This document shows, piece by piece, positions 37,204-46,754 of a DNA stretch of 64,000 bases. The notes under the pieces were generated by a model. That model saw nothing but the letters and a program-made list of their open reading frames with translations, made no database searches and was not told the DNA's origin. This stretch comes from Streptococcus sp. CF8_St5-11 (lineage in GTDB: Bacteria > Bacillota > Bacilli > Lactobacillales > Streptococcaceae). The position numbers and the translations under genes are program-made. Positions within the stretch are counted from its first letter, which is position 1; each line of letters opens with the position of its first letter. The DNA lies in assembly GCF_024295625.1 (NCBI RefSeq), contig NZ_JANCOJ010000005.1, positions 1 to 64,000 of the forward strand, given 5' to 3'.

Positions 37204-38042
37204 ACAATTATCGTTTAAATAATGGGGTGGAGATTCCTGTATTAGGATTTGGAACCTGGAAAGCAGCAGATGGAGAAGAAGCCTATCAAGCTGTCTTAGC
37301 TGCTTTAAAAGCAGGTTACCGGCATATCGATACAGCTGCGATTTATCAAAATGAAGAGAGCGTTGGTCGGGCGATCAAGGATAGTGGTCTTAAACGCGAA
37401 GACTTGTTTATTACCACCAAACTTTGGAATACTCATCACACCTATGAAGATGCTCAAGCTGCTTTGGACGAGTCTCTTGAGAAACTGGGTTTGGACTATG
37501 TCGATCTTTATTTGATTCATTGGCCAAATCCAAACCCCCTTCGAGAAAATGATGCTTGGAAAGTGCGAAACGCTGAGGTTTGGCGAGCCATGGAAGATAT
37601 GCTAGCTGCTGGCAAGGTTCGGGCTATTGGCATTAGCAATTTTCTTCCTCATCATTTGGAAGCGCTCCTTGAAACTGCTCGGGTCATCCCAGCTGTGAAC
37701 CAAATTCGTCTAGCACCTGGGGTTTACCAAAGCGAAGCCATTGCTGCAAGTCGCAAGCAGGGTATCTTACTAGAGGCTTGGGGACCTTTTGGCCAAGGGG
37801 AGTTGTTCCAAAATGAACAAGTAAAAGAAATGGCTGCCAAATATGGAAAGACCGTCGCTCAACTAGCCTTAGCTTGGAGTTTACAAGAAGGCTTCCTTCC
37901 ATTGCCAAAATCGGTTACGCCTGAGCGGATTGCGAGTAATCTAAATTGTTTTGATTTTGAATTGGCGGCAGATGATGTGGAACTCCTGCGCCATCTTCCG
38001 GTTGAAGCAGGTGCACCAGATCCGGACACCAAAGATTTTTAA
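37200..38042 (+). CDS. Aldo/keto reductase
   Basis: A 280-residue NADPH-dependent reductase of the 2,5-diketo-gluconate reductase-like group. DTAAIYQNEESVGRAI holds the catalytic Asp and Tyr (near 44-49), TTKLWNTHH the Lys, YLIHWPNPNP the His; LPKSVTPERIASNL near the C terminus binds the cofactor phosphate. Substrate unknown; aldehyde or methylglyoxal detoxification is common in the family. Confidence 0.9.
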   Translation: MNNYRLNNGVEIPVLGFGTWKAADGEEAYQAVLAALKAGYRHIDTAAIYQNEESVGRAIKDSGLKREDLFITTKLWNTHHTYEDAQAALDESLEKLGLDYVDLYLIHWPNPNPLRENDAWKVRNAEVWRAMEDMLAAGKVRAIGISNFLPHHLEALLETARVIPAVNQIRLAPGVYQSEAIAASRKQGILLEAWGPFGQGELFQNEQVKEMAAKYGKTVAQLALAWSLQEGFLPLPKSVTPERIASNLNCFDFELAADDVELLRHLPVEAGAPDPDTKDF

Positions 38043-38065
38043 AAGAGAATTTCTATTCATTAATG

Positions 38066-38095
38066 AAAACCGAGGACAGTTTCGTTCTCGGTTTT
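38066..38095 (+). terminator. Terminator of the aldo/keto reductase gene
   Basis: AAAACCGAG (38066-38074) with CTCGGTTTT (38087-38095), plus an inner GAC/GTT pairing and a T run. Confidence 0.85.
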
Positions 38096-38199
38096 TAAAA
38101 ACCTTTCAAACATGAAATAATTTTAAGGATCCAATAAAAACAGATGTTCTATAATATTTTCCTGTTCAACTTCAAAAATTTCCGAACGAAAATAAGTTA

Positions 38200-38280
38200 A
38201 TAATTAGTAATATACGTAAATATTACAATTGTGTTACAATTCATTTTTGAATGAATTTTCAGATAATTTTGCGTTATAAT
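38200..38280 (+). promoter_or_regulatory. Upstream region of the subtilisin-like protease gene
   Basis: TATAAT at 38275-38280 is the likely -10; no good -35 is seen. Upstream, short inverted repeats occur (AGTAATAT with ATATTACA near 38205-38226; ATTCATTTTTGAATGAAT near 38240-38257) that could be protein-binding sites. The 38097-38200 part shows nothing. Confidence 0.5.
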
Positions 38281-38310
38281 AGTTACTATTAAAATAAAAG
38301 GGGAGTTTCT

Positions 38311-41300
38311 ATGAATAGACAAGAGCGTTTTTCATTAAGGAAATACAAATTTGGTGTAGCCTCAGTTTTATTAGGGGCTGTTTTGGTATTTGGATCTGCA
38401 CAAGCGAGTGCAGAAGAACAAACAGCGGGTCAAACGAGCGCTGGGACACAGCTTGTAGCAAACAGTCAACAGGCACCTGCTGAAGAAGAGCATTCACAAG
38501 CAACAGAAGCAAGTACAGCAGTTGCTAGTGAGAAAGTAGCAGTTGCAAATGAAGCAACAGTTGCTGAAAAGACAACGAATACAACAGAAGCAGCTGTAGT
38601 TGAAAAAACAGAAGCTCCGAAAGAGGCAGCTGCTGTTCCAGAAACAAAACCGGAAGAAGTGGAAAAACCTGTTGAAAAAGCAACAGTAGTGGCTACTGCG
38701 ACAAGTTCGGAAACAACGAATCGCCATGAGGCAGCTGAAAAACCTCAAAGCATCGAAAGTGACGAAATTATTACTGTTCCACAAACCTGGAAGCAAGGCT
38801 ACAAAGGGGAAGGGATGGTTGTCGCCGTCATTGATTCTGGCTTGGATGTGAACCACGAGGTTCTTCGGATTACCGATCCTTCAAAAGCTAAGTTTAAAAA
38901 CCAAGAAGAAATCGAAGCTGCTAAAAAAGCGGCAGGAATCGATTATGGTAAATGGTACAACGACAAGGTTGTCTATGCTTATGACTACTTTGATGGGACC
39001 GACAATATCAAAGAGGCCGAAAGAGATTCTCACGGGATGCACGTTACAGGGATTGCGACAGGGAATCCTGATAAAGAAGCAGGAAACGGAGAAAAGATCT
39101 ATGGTGTAGCACCAGAAGCGCAAGTTATGTTTATGCGTGTCTTTTCGGATCGTCAAAAAACAACTGGTTCGGCCCTTTATGTAAAAGCAATTGATGATGC
39201 TGTAGCTCTTGGTGCAGATACTATCAACATGAGTCTTGGCTCTACGACTGGTTCTACGGTCAATGCGGATTCAGATATTGTGGATGCCATCAAACGGGCG
39301 CGTGCTAAAGGTGTATCTGTCCTAATCTCTGCAGGAAATAGCAATACTTTTGGGAATGGTTATTCAAGACCAGCTGCAGAAAATCCAGATTACGGCTTGG
39401 TCGGAAATCCATCAACGGTAGAGGACTCCATCTCTGTTGCTTCTATCAACAATAAAATCATTACCACAGAAGTTTTTGAAGTCAAAGGCCTTGAAGGAAA
39501 TGCAGAATTAGACAACGGGAAATTTGACTACAGTAAATCTGCAACAGATACAGACTTTGAAAAAGGCAAAGAATATGAGTACGTATCTGTTGGTCTTGGG
39601 AAAGAAGATGATTTCAAAGGTCTAGATCTTACTGGTAAATTAGCGCTTATTCAACGTGGAGAAATCCCATTCACAGAAAAAATTGCTAATGCCCTCCATC
39701 ATGGTGCAGTAGGGGCTATGGTCTACAATAATGTGGAAGGATCAAACCTTGGAATGTCAATTGATGGGGATGCTAAGAAAATTCCATCTGTCTTCATTTC
39801 AAAACGCTATGGGGAAGCTCTTAAAGCTGGATCTTACAAAGTTGTCTTTAACAATACCATGGCCAACCGTCCATCTCCAGAAGCAGACCAATTGTCTGAT
39901 TTCTCAAGCTGGGGTGTAACAACCGATGGTCAGTTGAAACCAGATGTCACAGCACCTGGTGGGAACATCTTCTCTTCTTTAAATGACAATACCTATGGGG
40001 ATATGAGTGGTACTAGTATGGCCTCACCTCACGTAGCAGGTGTTGCAGCCTTGGTTAAAGAATACCTTGTGAAGCATCACCCAGAATTAACTCCAGAACA
40101 AGTTTCTGAAACAGTGAAAGCCTTGATCATGTCTACGGCTAAACCACACGTTAATAAAGAAACGGGTGCTTATACTTCTCCACGCCAACAAGGAGCAGGG
40201 GTTGTCGACACAGCAGCAGCCGTTTCAACAGACTTGTATGTGACCGGTGAAAACAACTATCCAAGCGTCACTCTTGGTAATGTTGGAGATAGCTTTACAT
40301 TTGATGTGACGGTTCACAATATTTCAGATACCGATCGTACCTTGAAGATGCTGGTCAATACTGACACAGATGAAGTAAAAGATGGTAAATTTACCCTCCG
40401 TCCACGTAAATTGACTGAAACAGCTTGGCCTGAAGTAACTGTGAAAGCTCATAGCTCTGAAACGGTTACGGTGAAAGTCGATACAAGTAAATTCACAGAA
40501 GAATTGAGCAAAGAAATGCCGAACGGCTATTTCCTTGAAGGATTTGTTCGCTTTGTTGATCCGGCTGATGATGGAGATGTGGTCAGCTTGCCATTTATGG
40601 GCTTCAAGGGAGAATTCCAAAACCTTCCCGCTGTTGAAAAGCCAGTCTATGATTTGGTTCGCGAAGGAAAAGATGGATTCTACTACCATATTCCAAAAGA
40701 TTTGAATATCTCTTCTAGTGCGAATGTTTCTGCGCTCGTCACTCAGCAAAATGACTTCCTTCTCACTCAAGGAAAACGAGATGGTCGTCGGATTACAGTC
40801 CTTGGTATTGACGAAAATGCAGAAGGAACTCACACCCTTCAACTAGATGAAAACGGAAATGTTCGCATTGCCATTTCACCAAATGAAGATGGAAATAAAG
40901 ATTTCGTCGAATACAAGACAGTTGCCCTTAGAAACATTGAAAACCTTCGTGCAACTGTTTATGCAGCAAGTGATACGGAACATAAAAATCCATTGTGGGA
41001 AGGAACTCCATCTGACCATCGTAAGAACTTCTTCAACGGTGACCAAAAGAACCCACGCAGCTACACATTAGATAATACTGCTTGGAATGGTATTGATGCG
41101 AATGGGAATGCAGTAGCAGATGGTCTATATGATTATGTCATCCGTTACACCCCAATGGTTCCTGGAGCTGAGGAGCAATCAACGACCTTCAAGGTTCGGG
41201 TTGATACTCAAAAACCAGTGATCACATCTGGCTATATTCGCTTTAAAGACGGAGCACAACAGTTTGTAGCACGTAAAGCCAAAGATGTTGGCGATGGTGG

Positions 41301-42729
41301 TATCTTAACTGAAAAACTCGTCTATGTGACTCCATTTGATGATCAGGGGACAATGGTCCAAACCAGTGAAGATAAGAATGGTACTCGTGCGCTTGAAAAT
41401 TACCATGTGATCAAGGCCAATGCAGATGGTAGCTTCGATCTTCCTGAAAACATCGATAAGAAGAATATCTACTACTACGTAGAGGACTTTGCGGGGAATG
41501 TAGACTATGTTTCACTAGCTGATTTAGTTCGGGATCAAAATAGTGGTCGGGTTCAAATTTCTGTTCGTGATGCTAAAACGAACAAAGATTTGGATACTAT
41601 GTATGTTTACCGAATCAAAGATAGCAATGGCCAATACGTATCAGTTGATAAGACAAAAGATATTAACTTCTTGAACTTTGGTCATTATACTGCAGAAATC
41701 TTTACGTATGATCGTACAGAAGTGAAATTTGTCAGTAGCTTGACACAAGAATTTGATTTAACAGAAGATAATAGTTTCCAAACGATCGCTTTTCTTGCCA
41801 ATACTTTAGAATATGCACCAGTTAGCATCAGCTTTGATCAACCGGTTTCAAAAGCAGCTACGATCGTATTGAAAGGGGCAGATGGTGGAAACTTTGTATT
41901 GCCTGCTGAAAAATATGGAAAAAATGGCTTTGGGAAATCTGTCGCAACTGGTCAATATACCTTAGTTGCAACCCTTCCTACAGGCTATGAACTAGCTGAG
42001 GAAGCACCAGTGATCTCAGTTGTCGCAGGGCGCAATAACAATTATCGTATTGGAGTGATCTCAAAAGTAGATCTTTTGGCTGCTTTGAACAACCAAGTAG
42101 ATGTTACAAAGACAGCTCAATACTTTAATGCGAGTGCGGCTAAGAAAGAAGCTTATGATCAAGCCTTGCAAGCTGCCCAAGCAGCCTTGACCAATAAGGT
42201 CAGTCAAGAACAAGTCAACCAAGCAGTAGCTAGTCTTGAAGCTGCTAGCCAAGCTTTGGATGGGAAAGATTCAAACGTTGCGGCTTTGAAAGAAGCTATG
42301 CAAGCTTATGATGCTACGACTAAAACGGGTCGTTATGCTAATGCCAAAGAAAAAGTACGTCGCGACTACGACCGCGCTTTCCAAACAGTGGCCTTGCTTG
42401 CAGTTGATCCAACTGTGAAACAAGAACAAATCAATCAAGCACTTGCTGAGCTTAGCCGTGCGGAAGGAAAATTAAACGGGAAAGCAACTGATTTTTCAAG
42501 CCTTGAAAAATACATCAAGGAAGAATTGAAATTCCAAGAAAAGAATGCTAAATTCATCTATGCTGGAAATAAAGAAAAAGAAGCTTACCTAGTGGCTTTC
42601 AAGGATGCACAAACCATCCTTTCAAATCCAGGAGCAAGCCAACAAGATGTAAAAGATGCTTTGACAGCCTTGAAAAATGCCAAGAAAAAACTTCATGGTA
42701 AAAAACCAAAAGCTGCAAGACGTCCATAA
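38311..42729 (+). CDS. Surface subtilisin-like serine protease (PrtA/C5a peptidase/challisin type), no LPXTG
   Basis: A 1472-residue exported protease. A YSIRK-type signal (RFSLRKYKFGVASVLLG) ends near ASA-EE at residues 31-36. A Glu/Ala/Thr/Val-rich low-complexity region runs to about 150. The S8 catalytic domain has Asp175 (AVIDSGLD), His241 (DSHGMHVTGI), SAGNS near 341 and Ser569 (MSGTSMASPHVAG), with a protease-associated insert near 390-510. Fn3-like and Ig-like domains follow, then three helical FIVAR-type repeats (about residues 1252-1462). The chain stops at KKPKAARRP: there is no LPXTG, no membrane segment and no charged tail after one. AAAGGGGAG is the ribosome site. Substrate is unknown; relatives degrade host proteins. 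Confidence 0.9.
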   Translation: MNRQERFSLRKYKFGVASVLLGAVLVFGSAQASAEEQTAGQTSAGTQLVANSQQAPAEEEHSQATEASTAVASEKVAVANEATVAEKTTNTTEAAVVEKTEAPKEAAAVPETKPEEVEKPVEKATVVATATSSETTNRHEAAEKPQSIESDEIITVPQTWKQGYKGEGMVVAVIDSGLDVNHEVLRITDPSKAKFKNQEEIEAAKKAAGIDYGKWYNDKVVYAYDYFDGTDNIKEAERDSHGMHVTGIATGNPDKEAGNGEKIYGVAPEAQVMFMRVFSDRQKTTGSALYVKAIDDAVALGADTINMSLGSTTGSTVNADSDIVDAIKRARAKGVSVLISAGNSNTFGNGYSRPAAENPDYGLVGNPSTVEDSISVASINNKIITTEVFEVKGLEGNAELDNGKFDYSKSATDTDFEKGKEYEYVSVGLGKEDDFKGLDLTGKLALIQRGEIPFTEKIANALHHGAVGAMVYNNVEGSNLGMSIDGDAKKIPSVFISKRYGEALKAGSYKVVFNNTMANRPSPEADQLSDFSSWGVTTDGQLKPDVTAPGGNIFSSLNDNTYGDMSGTSMASPHVAGVAALVKEYLVKHHPELTPEQVSETVKALIMSTAKPHVNKETGAYTSPRQQGAGVVDTAAAVSTDLYVTGENNYPSVTLGNVGDSFTFDVTVHNISDTDRTLKMLVNTDTDEVKDGKFTLRPRKLTETAWPEVTVKAHSSETVTVKVDTSKFTEELSKEMPNGYFLEGFVRFVDPADDGDVVSLPFMGFKGEFQNLPAVEKPVYDLVREGKDGFYYHIPKDLNISSSANVSALVTQQNDFLLTQGKRDGRRITVLGIDENAEGTHTLQLDENGNVRIAISPNEDGNKDFVEYKTVALRNIENLRATVYAASDTEHKNPLWEGTPSDHRKNFFNGDQKNPRSYTLDNTAWNGIDANGNAVADGLYDYVIRYTPMVPGAEEQSTTFKVRVDTQKPVITSGYIRFKDGAQQFVARKAKDVGDGGILTEKLVYVTPFDDQGTMVQTSEDKNGTRALENYHVIKANADGSFDLPENIDKKNIYYYVEDFAGNVDYVSLADLVRDQNSGRVQISVRDAKTNKDLDTMYVYRIKDSNGQYVSVDKTKDINFLNFGHYTAEIFTYDRTEVKFVSSLTQEFDLTEDNSFQTIAFLANTLEYAPVSISFDQPVSKAATIVLKGADGGNFVLPAEKYGKNGFGKSVATGQYTLVATLPTGYELAEEAPVISVVAGRNNNYRIGVISKVDLLAALNNQVDVTKTAQYFNASAAKKEAYDQALQAAQAALTNKVSQEQVNQAVASLEAASQALDGKDSNVAALKEAMQAYDATTKTGRYANAKEKVRRDYDRAFQTVALLAVDPTVKQEQINQALAELSRAEGKLNGKATDFSSLEKYIKEELKFQEKNAKFIYAGNKEKEAYLVAFKDAQTILSNPGASQQDVKDALTALKNAKKKLHGKKPKAARRP

Positions 42730-42756
42730 GAAAAACAAAATAGTTTGTTAGCCTAG

Positions 42757-42792
42757 AATCCATCTGAAACATTTGTTTCAGATGGATTTTTA
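42757..42792 (+). terminator. Terminator of the subtilisin-like protease gene
   Basis: Perfect 15-bp stem AATCCATCTGAAACA (42757-42771) with TGTTTCAGATGGATT (42774-42788) and T run. Confidence 0.92.
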
Positions 42793-42821
42793 TTTACAAG
42801 TACCTAAAAATTTGCTATAAT
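42793..42821 (+). promoter_or_regulatory. glyQ-glyS promoter
   Basis: TTTACA (42793-42798), 17-bp spacer, TATAAT (42816-42821), immediately after the protease terminator. Confidence 0.85.
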
Positions 42822-42827
42822 ACTGAC

Positions 42828-43026
42828 AAGAAAGAAGGGCTTATGGCGTTTTTCTAGCGAACTTGGGATAGTGAAAGCCAAGTAGAGCAAAGTAGGCAAG
42901 TGGCGCTTTCTATCAGCAAATAGCTGAAGACAAACAGATAAAATGAAGTAATAAATTAGGGTGGAACCGCGTTTCTGACGCCCCTAGGTCACAGACTTAG
43001 GAGTGAAGACACGGTTCTTTTTGTAT
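42828..43026 (+). promoter_or_regulatory. T-box riboswitch (glycine) of glyQS
   Basis: Contains the T-box AGGGTGGAACCGCG (42958-42971). The following terminator pairs GAACCG-CGT with ACA-CGGTTC (ending near 43018) before TTTTT. A candidate glycine specifier GGC occurs in AGTAGGCAAG near 42892-42901. The class is certain from the motif; the specifier is inferred from the downstream gene. Confidence 0.93.
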
Positions 43027-43064
43027 TCTGAGTTACAAGAAACTTTATGAATAAGGAGTAAAAT

Positions 43065-43982
43065 ATGTCCAAAAAATTGACTTTCCAGGAAATTATCCTT
43101 ACTTTGCAACAATACTGGAATGACCAGGGTTGTATGCTCATGCAGGCTTATGATAACGAAAAAGGTGCGGGTACGATGAGTCCTTACACCTTCCTTCGTG
43201 CCATTGGTCCTGAGCCATGGAATGCGGCTTATGTAGAGCCATCTCGTCGTCCAGCTGATGGGCGTTACGGAGAAAACCCAAACCGTCTTTACCAACACCA
43301 CCAATTCCAAGTGGTCATGAAACCATCACCATCAAACATCCAAGAACTTTACCTTGAGTCATTGGAAAAATTGGGGATCAATCCTTTGGAACACGATATT
43401 CGTTTCGTTGAAGATAACTGGGAAAACCCATCAACTGGTTCGGCTGGTCTTGGTTGGGAAGTTTGGCTTGACGGTATGGAAATCACTCAGTTCACCTACT
43501 TCCAACAAGTTGGTGGCTTGGCAACTGGTCCGGTAACTTCTGAGGTCACTTACGGATTGGAACGTTTGGCTTCTTACATCCAAGAAGTTGATTCTGTTTA
43601 CGATATTGAGTGGGCCCCAGGCGTTAAATACGGAGAAATCTTCCTTCAACCAGAATACGAACACTCAAAATACAGCTTTGAAGTTTCTGACCAAGATATG
43701 CTTCTTGAAAACTTCGAAAAATTTGAAAAAGAAGCAGGACGTGCTTTGGAATTGGGCCTTGTTCACCCAGCCTATGACTACGTTTTGAAATGTTCACACA
43801 CCTTCAACTTGCTTGATGCACGTGGAGCTGTATCCGTTACAGAACGTGCCGGCTATATTGCCCGCATCCGTAACTTGGCTCGTGTCGTAGCCAAAACCTT
43901 CGTCGCAGAACGTAAAAAACTTGGTTACCCACTTCTCGACGAAGCCACACGCGCAAAACTCCTAGCAGAAGAGGAAGAATAA
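43065..43982 (+). CDS. glyQ: Glycyl-tRNA synthetase alpha subunit
   Basis: Catalytic subunit of the bacterial tetrameric (alpha2beta2) enzyme. The 305-residue class II protein has [21 protein letters not shown] at the start, [27 protein letters not shown] (motif 2 region; about residues 64-90) and [12 protein letters not shown] (motif 3 region). AATAAGGAG precedes ATG. Controlled by the upstream T-box. Confidence 0.97.
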   Translation: MSKKLTFQEIILTLQQYWNDQGCMLMQAYDNEKGAGTMSPYTFLRAIGPEPWNAAYVEPSRRPADGRYGENPNRLYQHHQFQVVMKPSPSNIQELYLESLEKLGINPLEHDIRFVEDNWENPSTGSAGLGWEVWLDGMEITQFTYFQQVGGLATGPVTSEVTYGLERLASYIQEVDSVYDIEWAPGVKYGEIFLQPEYEHSKYSFEVSDQDMLLENFEKFEKEAGRALELGLVHPAYDYVLKCSHTFNLLDARGAVSVTERAGYIARIRNLARVVAKTFVAERKKLGYPLLDEATRAKLLAEEEE

Positions 43983-44021
43983 AAAGAGTTACAAGAATGG
44001 AAAATGGGCAAACAAAGTGAG

Positions 44022-44234
44022 CCCATATGGAACCCAGAGGCAAGTCGGAGACTTGCTAAAGGGATAGGCACCGCCGTACTGCTATATGGGAATTTTTGAA
44101 ACGTGAGGTTCAAAAATCAGTTGGCTAAATCCACTTTGATGAGACCGTTGGAAATCGATGTCAAGAAGACAGAAGATTTCCCTACAGCCTCACAAAGTTA
44201 GTTAGCGACGTCCCCGGTACCTAAGGTGCCTATC
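44022..44234. other. Structured intergenic block between glyQ and glyS
   Basis: The 281-bp gap inside an operon has dense base-pairing potential: GATAGGCACC (44063-44072) with GGTGCCTATC (44225-44234), 10 bp; GCAAGTC (44040-44046) with GACTTGC (44050-44056); TTTTTGAA (44093-44100) with TTCAAAAA (44109-44116); CCCATAT (44022-44028) with ATATGGG (44084-44090). Its 44199-44224 part resembles the inverse complement of the element core near 33511-33545. No gene is credible here. Its nature is unknown: an inserted element or a cis-acting RNA. Confidence 0.6.
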
Positions 44235-44263
44235 AAAAAGAAGAATTTTGTAAAGGAAAAAAC

Positions 44264-46300
44264 ATGACAAAAAACTTATTAGTAGAACTTGGACTTGAAG
44301 AGTTACCAGCCTACGTTGTCACACCAAGTGAAAAACAACTCGGTGAAAAAATGGCAGCCTTCTTGGATGACAACCGACTTTCATACGAAGACATTCAAAC
44401 CTTCTCAACACCACGCCGTTTGGCTGTCCGTGTGATTGGTTTAGCAGATCAACAATCGGATTTGACTGAAGATTTTAAAGGACCTTCTAAGAAAATCGCC
44501 TTGGATGCAGATGGAAACTTCTCAAAAGCGGCTCAAGGATTCGTCCGTGGAAAAGGCTTGACCGTTGATGATATCGAATTCCGTGAAGTCAAAGGGGAAG
44601 AGTACGTTTATGTCACGAAACACGAAGCTGGAAAACCAGCTAAAGAAGTCTTGGCTGGCGTTCCAGAGGTGCTTGCTTCATTGACCTTCCCTGTTAGCAT
44701 GCACTGGGCTAACAACACCTTTGAATACATTCGCCCAGTTCATACCTTGATCGTTCTTTTGGGTGATGAAGCGCTCGACCTTGATTTCTTGGATATCCAC
44801 TCAGGTCGTGTGAGCCGTGGGCACCGTTTCCTCGGGCACGAAGTGGAAATTACCAATGCGGATTCTTATGAAGAAGACCTTCGTACCGTTTATGTGATTG
44901 CGGATAGCAAAGAACGTGAAAACATGATTCGTGAGCAAATTAAGGCTATCGAGGCAGATCAAGGTGTTCAGGTCCAAATCGAAGAAGGACTTTTGAATGA
45001 AGTTTTGAACTTGGTCGAATACCCAACTGCCTTTATGGGAAGTTTTGACACCAAATATTTGGACGTTCCAGAAGAAGTTTTGGTGACCTCAATGGAAACG
45101 CACCAACGTTACTTTGTTGTACGTGACCTTGATGGTAAGTTGAAACCAAACTTCATCTCCGTCCGTAATGGGAACGCTGAGCACTTGGAAAATGTCATCC
45201 GAGGAAATGAAAAAGTCTTGGTGGCACGTCTTGAAGATGGTGAATTCTTCTGGCGTGAAGACCAAAAACTTAAGATTGAAGACCTCGTTGCTAAATTGGC
45301 GAACGTGACCTTCCATGAAAAAATTGGTTCTCTTTCAGAACACATGGCGCGCGCTGGTGTCATTGCAGCGTCACTAGCTGAGCAAGCTGGTTTGACTGCT
45401 GAAGAAACTGCAGCTGTCGCTCGTGCAGCTGAAATCTACAAATTTGACCTCTTGACGGGTATGGTCGGAGAGTTCGATGAATTGCAAGGAATCATGGGTG
45501 AAAAATACGCTCTCCTTGCTGGTGAAGATGCTGCGGTTGCGACAGCTATCCGTGAGCACTACCTTCCTGATTCAGCAGATGGTGCCCTTCCAGAGACTAA
45601 GGTTGGTGCTATCCTTGCGCTTGCAGATAAATTGGATACCCTCCTTTCATTCTTCTCAGTAGGATTGATTCCATCAGGTTCCAATGACCCTTATGCGCTT
45701 CGTCGTGCGACTCAAGGAATTGTGCGTATCTTGGATGCCTTTGGTTGGCATATCCCTATGGATGAGTTGATCGACAGCCTTTACGCCCTTTCATTTGATA
45801 GTCTTTCATATGACAATCAAGCAGAAGTGCTCAACTTCATCAAGGCGCGTGTGGACAAGATGATGGGACGCACACCAAAAGATATCAAAGAAGCTGTTCT
45901 TGCTGGTTCAAACTTTGTCGTGGCTGATATGCTGGAAGCAGCTGAAGCTCTTTCAGAAGCTGCGAAGACTGATGGTTACAAGGCAGCTGTTGAATCCCTC
46001 TCTCGTGCTTTCAACTTGGCAGAAAAAGCAGATGCTTCAGTAGCAGTCGATGCCAGTCTCTTTGAAAACGATCAAGAAAAAGCCCTGGCTAAAGCGATTG
46101 AAGAGCTTGAATTGACAGGTTCAGCTAGCGACAAATTGGCTCAACTCTTTGCTCTTAGCCCAGTCATTGATGCTTTCTTTGACAATACCATGGTGATGGC
46201 AGAAGATGAGGCTGTTAAAAACAACCGTTTGGCCCTTCTTGCAGGCCTTGTAGCGAAAGCTAATGCTGTCGCAGCCTTTAATCAATTGAACACAAAATAA
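44264..46300 (+). CDS. glyS: Glycyl-tRNA synthetase beta subunit
   Basis: The tRNA-binding subunit, 678 residues, with the conserved start [39 protein letters not shown] near residue 146, the HD-like region and a C-terminal anticodon-binding domain (DALR type, ending [20 protein letters not shown]). GTAAAGG precedes ATG 44264. Separated from glyQ by an unusually structured gap. Confidence 0.96.
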   Translation: MTKNLLVELGLEELPAYVVTPSEKQLGEKMAAFLDDNRLSYEDIQTFSTPRRLAVRVIGLADQQSDLTEDFKGPSKKIALDADGNFSKAAQGFVRGKGLTVDDIEFREVKGEEYVYVTKHEAGKPAKEVLAGVPEVLASLTFPVSMHWANNTFEYIRPVHTLIVLLGDEALDLDFLDIHSGRVSRGHRFLGHEVEITNADSYEEDLRTVYVIADSKERENMIREQIKAIEADQGVQVQIEEGLLNEVLNLVEYPTAFMGSFDTKYLDVPEEVLVTSMETHQRYFVVRDLDGKLKPNFISVRNGNAEHLENVIRGNEKVLVARLEDGEFFWREDQKLKIEDLVAKLANVTFHEKIGSLSEHMARAGVIAASLAEQAGLTAEETAAVARAAEIYKFDLLTGMVGEFDELQGIMGEKYALLAGEDAAVATAIREHYLPDSADGALPETKVGAILALADKLDTLLSFFSVGLIPSGSNDPYALRRATQGIVRILDAFGWHIPMDELIDSLYALSFDSLSYDNQAEVLNFIKARVDKMMGRTPKDIKEAVLAGSNFVVADMLEAAEALSEAAKTDGYKAAVESLSRAFNLAEKADASVAVDASLFENDQEKALAKAIEELELTGSASDKLAQLFALSPVIDAFFDNTMVMAEDEAVKNNRLALLAGLVAKANAVAAFNQLNTK

Positions 46301-46333
46301 TGACCTGATGACAGGTAGAAAGTAGGTTTTATT

Positions 46334-46591
46334 ATGACACCTGAAAAAATTGCTCGTATCAATGAGCTTGCTAAAAAGAAAAAAACAGAAGGTTTGACTC
46401 CAGAAGAAGAAGTGGAGCAAGCAAAACTTCGTGAAGAATACATTGAAGGTTATCGTCGTTCGGTTCGTCACCACATTGAAGGTATCAAAATTGTAGATGA
46501 AGAAGGTAACGATGTAACACCTGAGAAACTACGCCAAGTGCAACGGGAAAAAGGTTTGCATGGCCGTAGTCTCGATGACCCTAATTCATAA
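46334..46591 (+). CDS. DUF896 (YnzC) family protein
   Basis: 85-residue soluble helical protein typical of DUF896: [44 protein letters not shown] and a C-terminal [12 protein letters not shown]. The B. subtilis homologue YnzC is linked to the SOS region; function is unsolved. Co-transcribed with glyS, followed by a terminator. Confidence 0.92.
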   Translation: MTPEKIARINELAKKKKTEGLTPEEEVEQAKLREEYIEGYRRSVRHHIEGIKIVDEEGNDVTPEKLRQVQREKGLHGRSLDDPNS

Positions 46592-46594
46592 TCA

Positions 46595-46627
46595 AAAGAG
46601 TGCTGGAATAGACTCCAGCACTCTTTT
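46595..46627 (+). terminator. Terminator of glyQ-glyS-DUF896
   Basis: AAAGAGTGCTGGA (46596-46607 region) with TCCAGCACTCTTT (46614-46626) and a T run. Confidence 0.9.
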
Positions 46628-46660
46628 TGATCTATAAAATTCAGAATATTCTGGACCGGA

Positions 46661-46689
46661 TTGACCAATTTTTAAAAACGTGGTATAGT
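46661..46689 (+). promoter_or_regulatory. Promoter of the amino-acid permease gene
   Basis: TTGACC (46661-46666), 17-bp spacer, TATAGT (46684-46689). Confidence 0.78.
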
Positions 46690-46754
46690 AGATTGAGTGA
46701 AAATTGGAAGTATACTTTTCTGAAAATGTACAGAAAAAGAATTGGAGTAATCAT

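Noticed and set aside
40324..40842. 172-residue minus-strand frame inside the protease gene
   Set aside because: Antisense shadow of a strongly supported gene with no ribosome site.
43837..44113. Minus-strand frames over the glyQ end and the following gap
   Set aside because: They are shadows of glyQ and of the structured block; no ribosome sites, odd composition (Trp/Arg/Ser rich).
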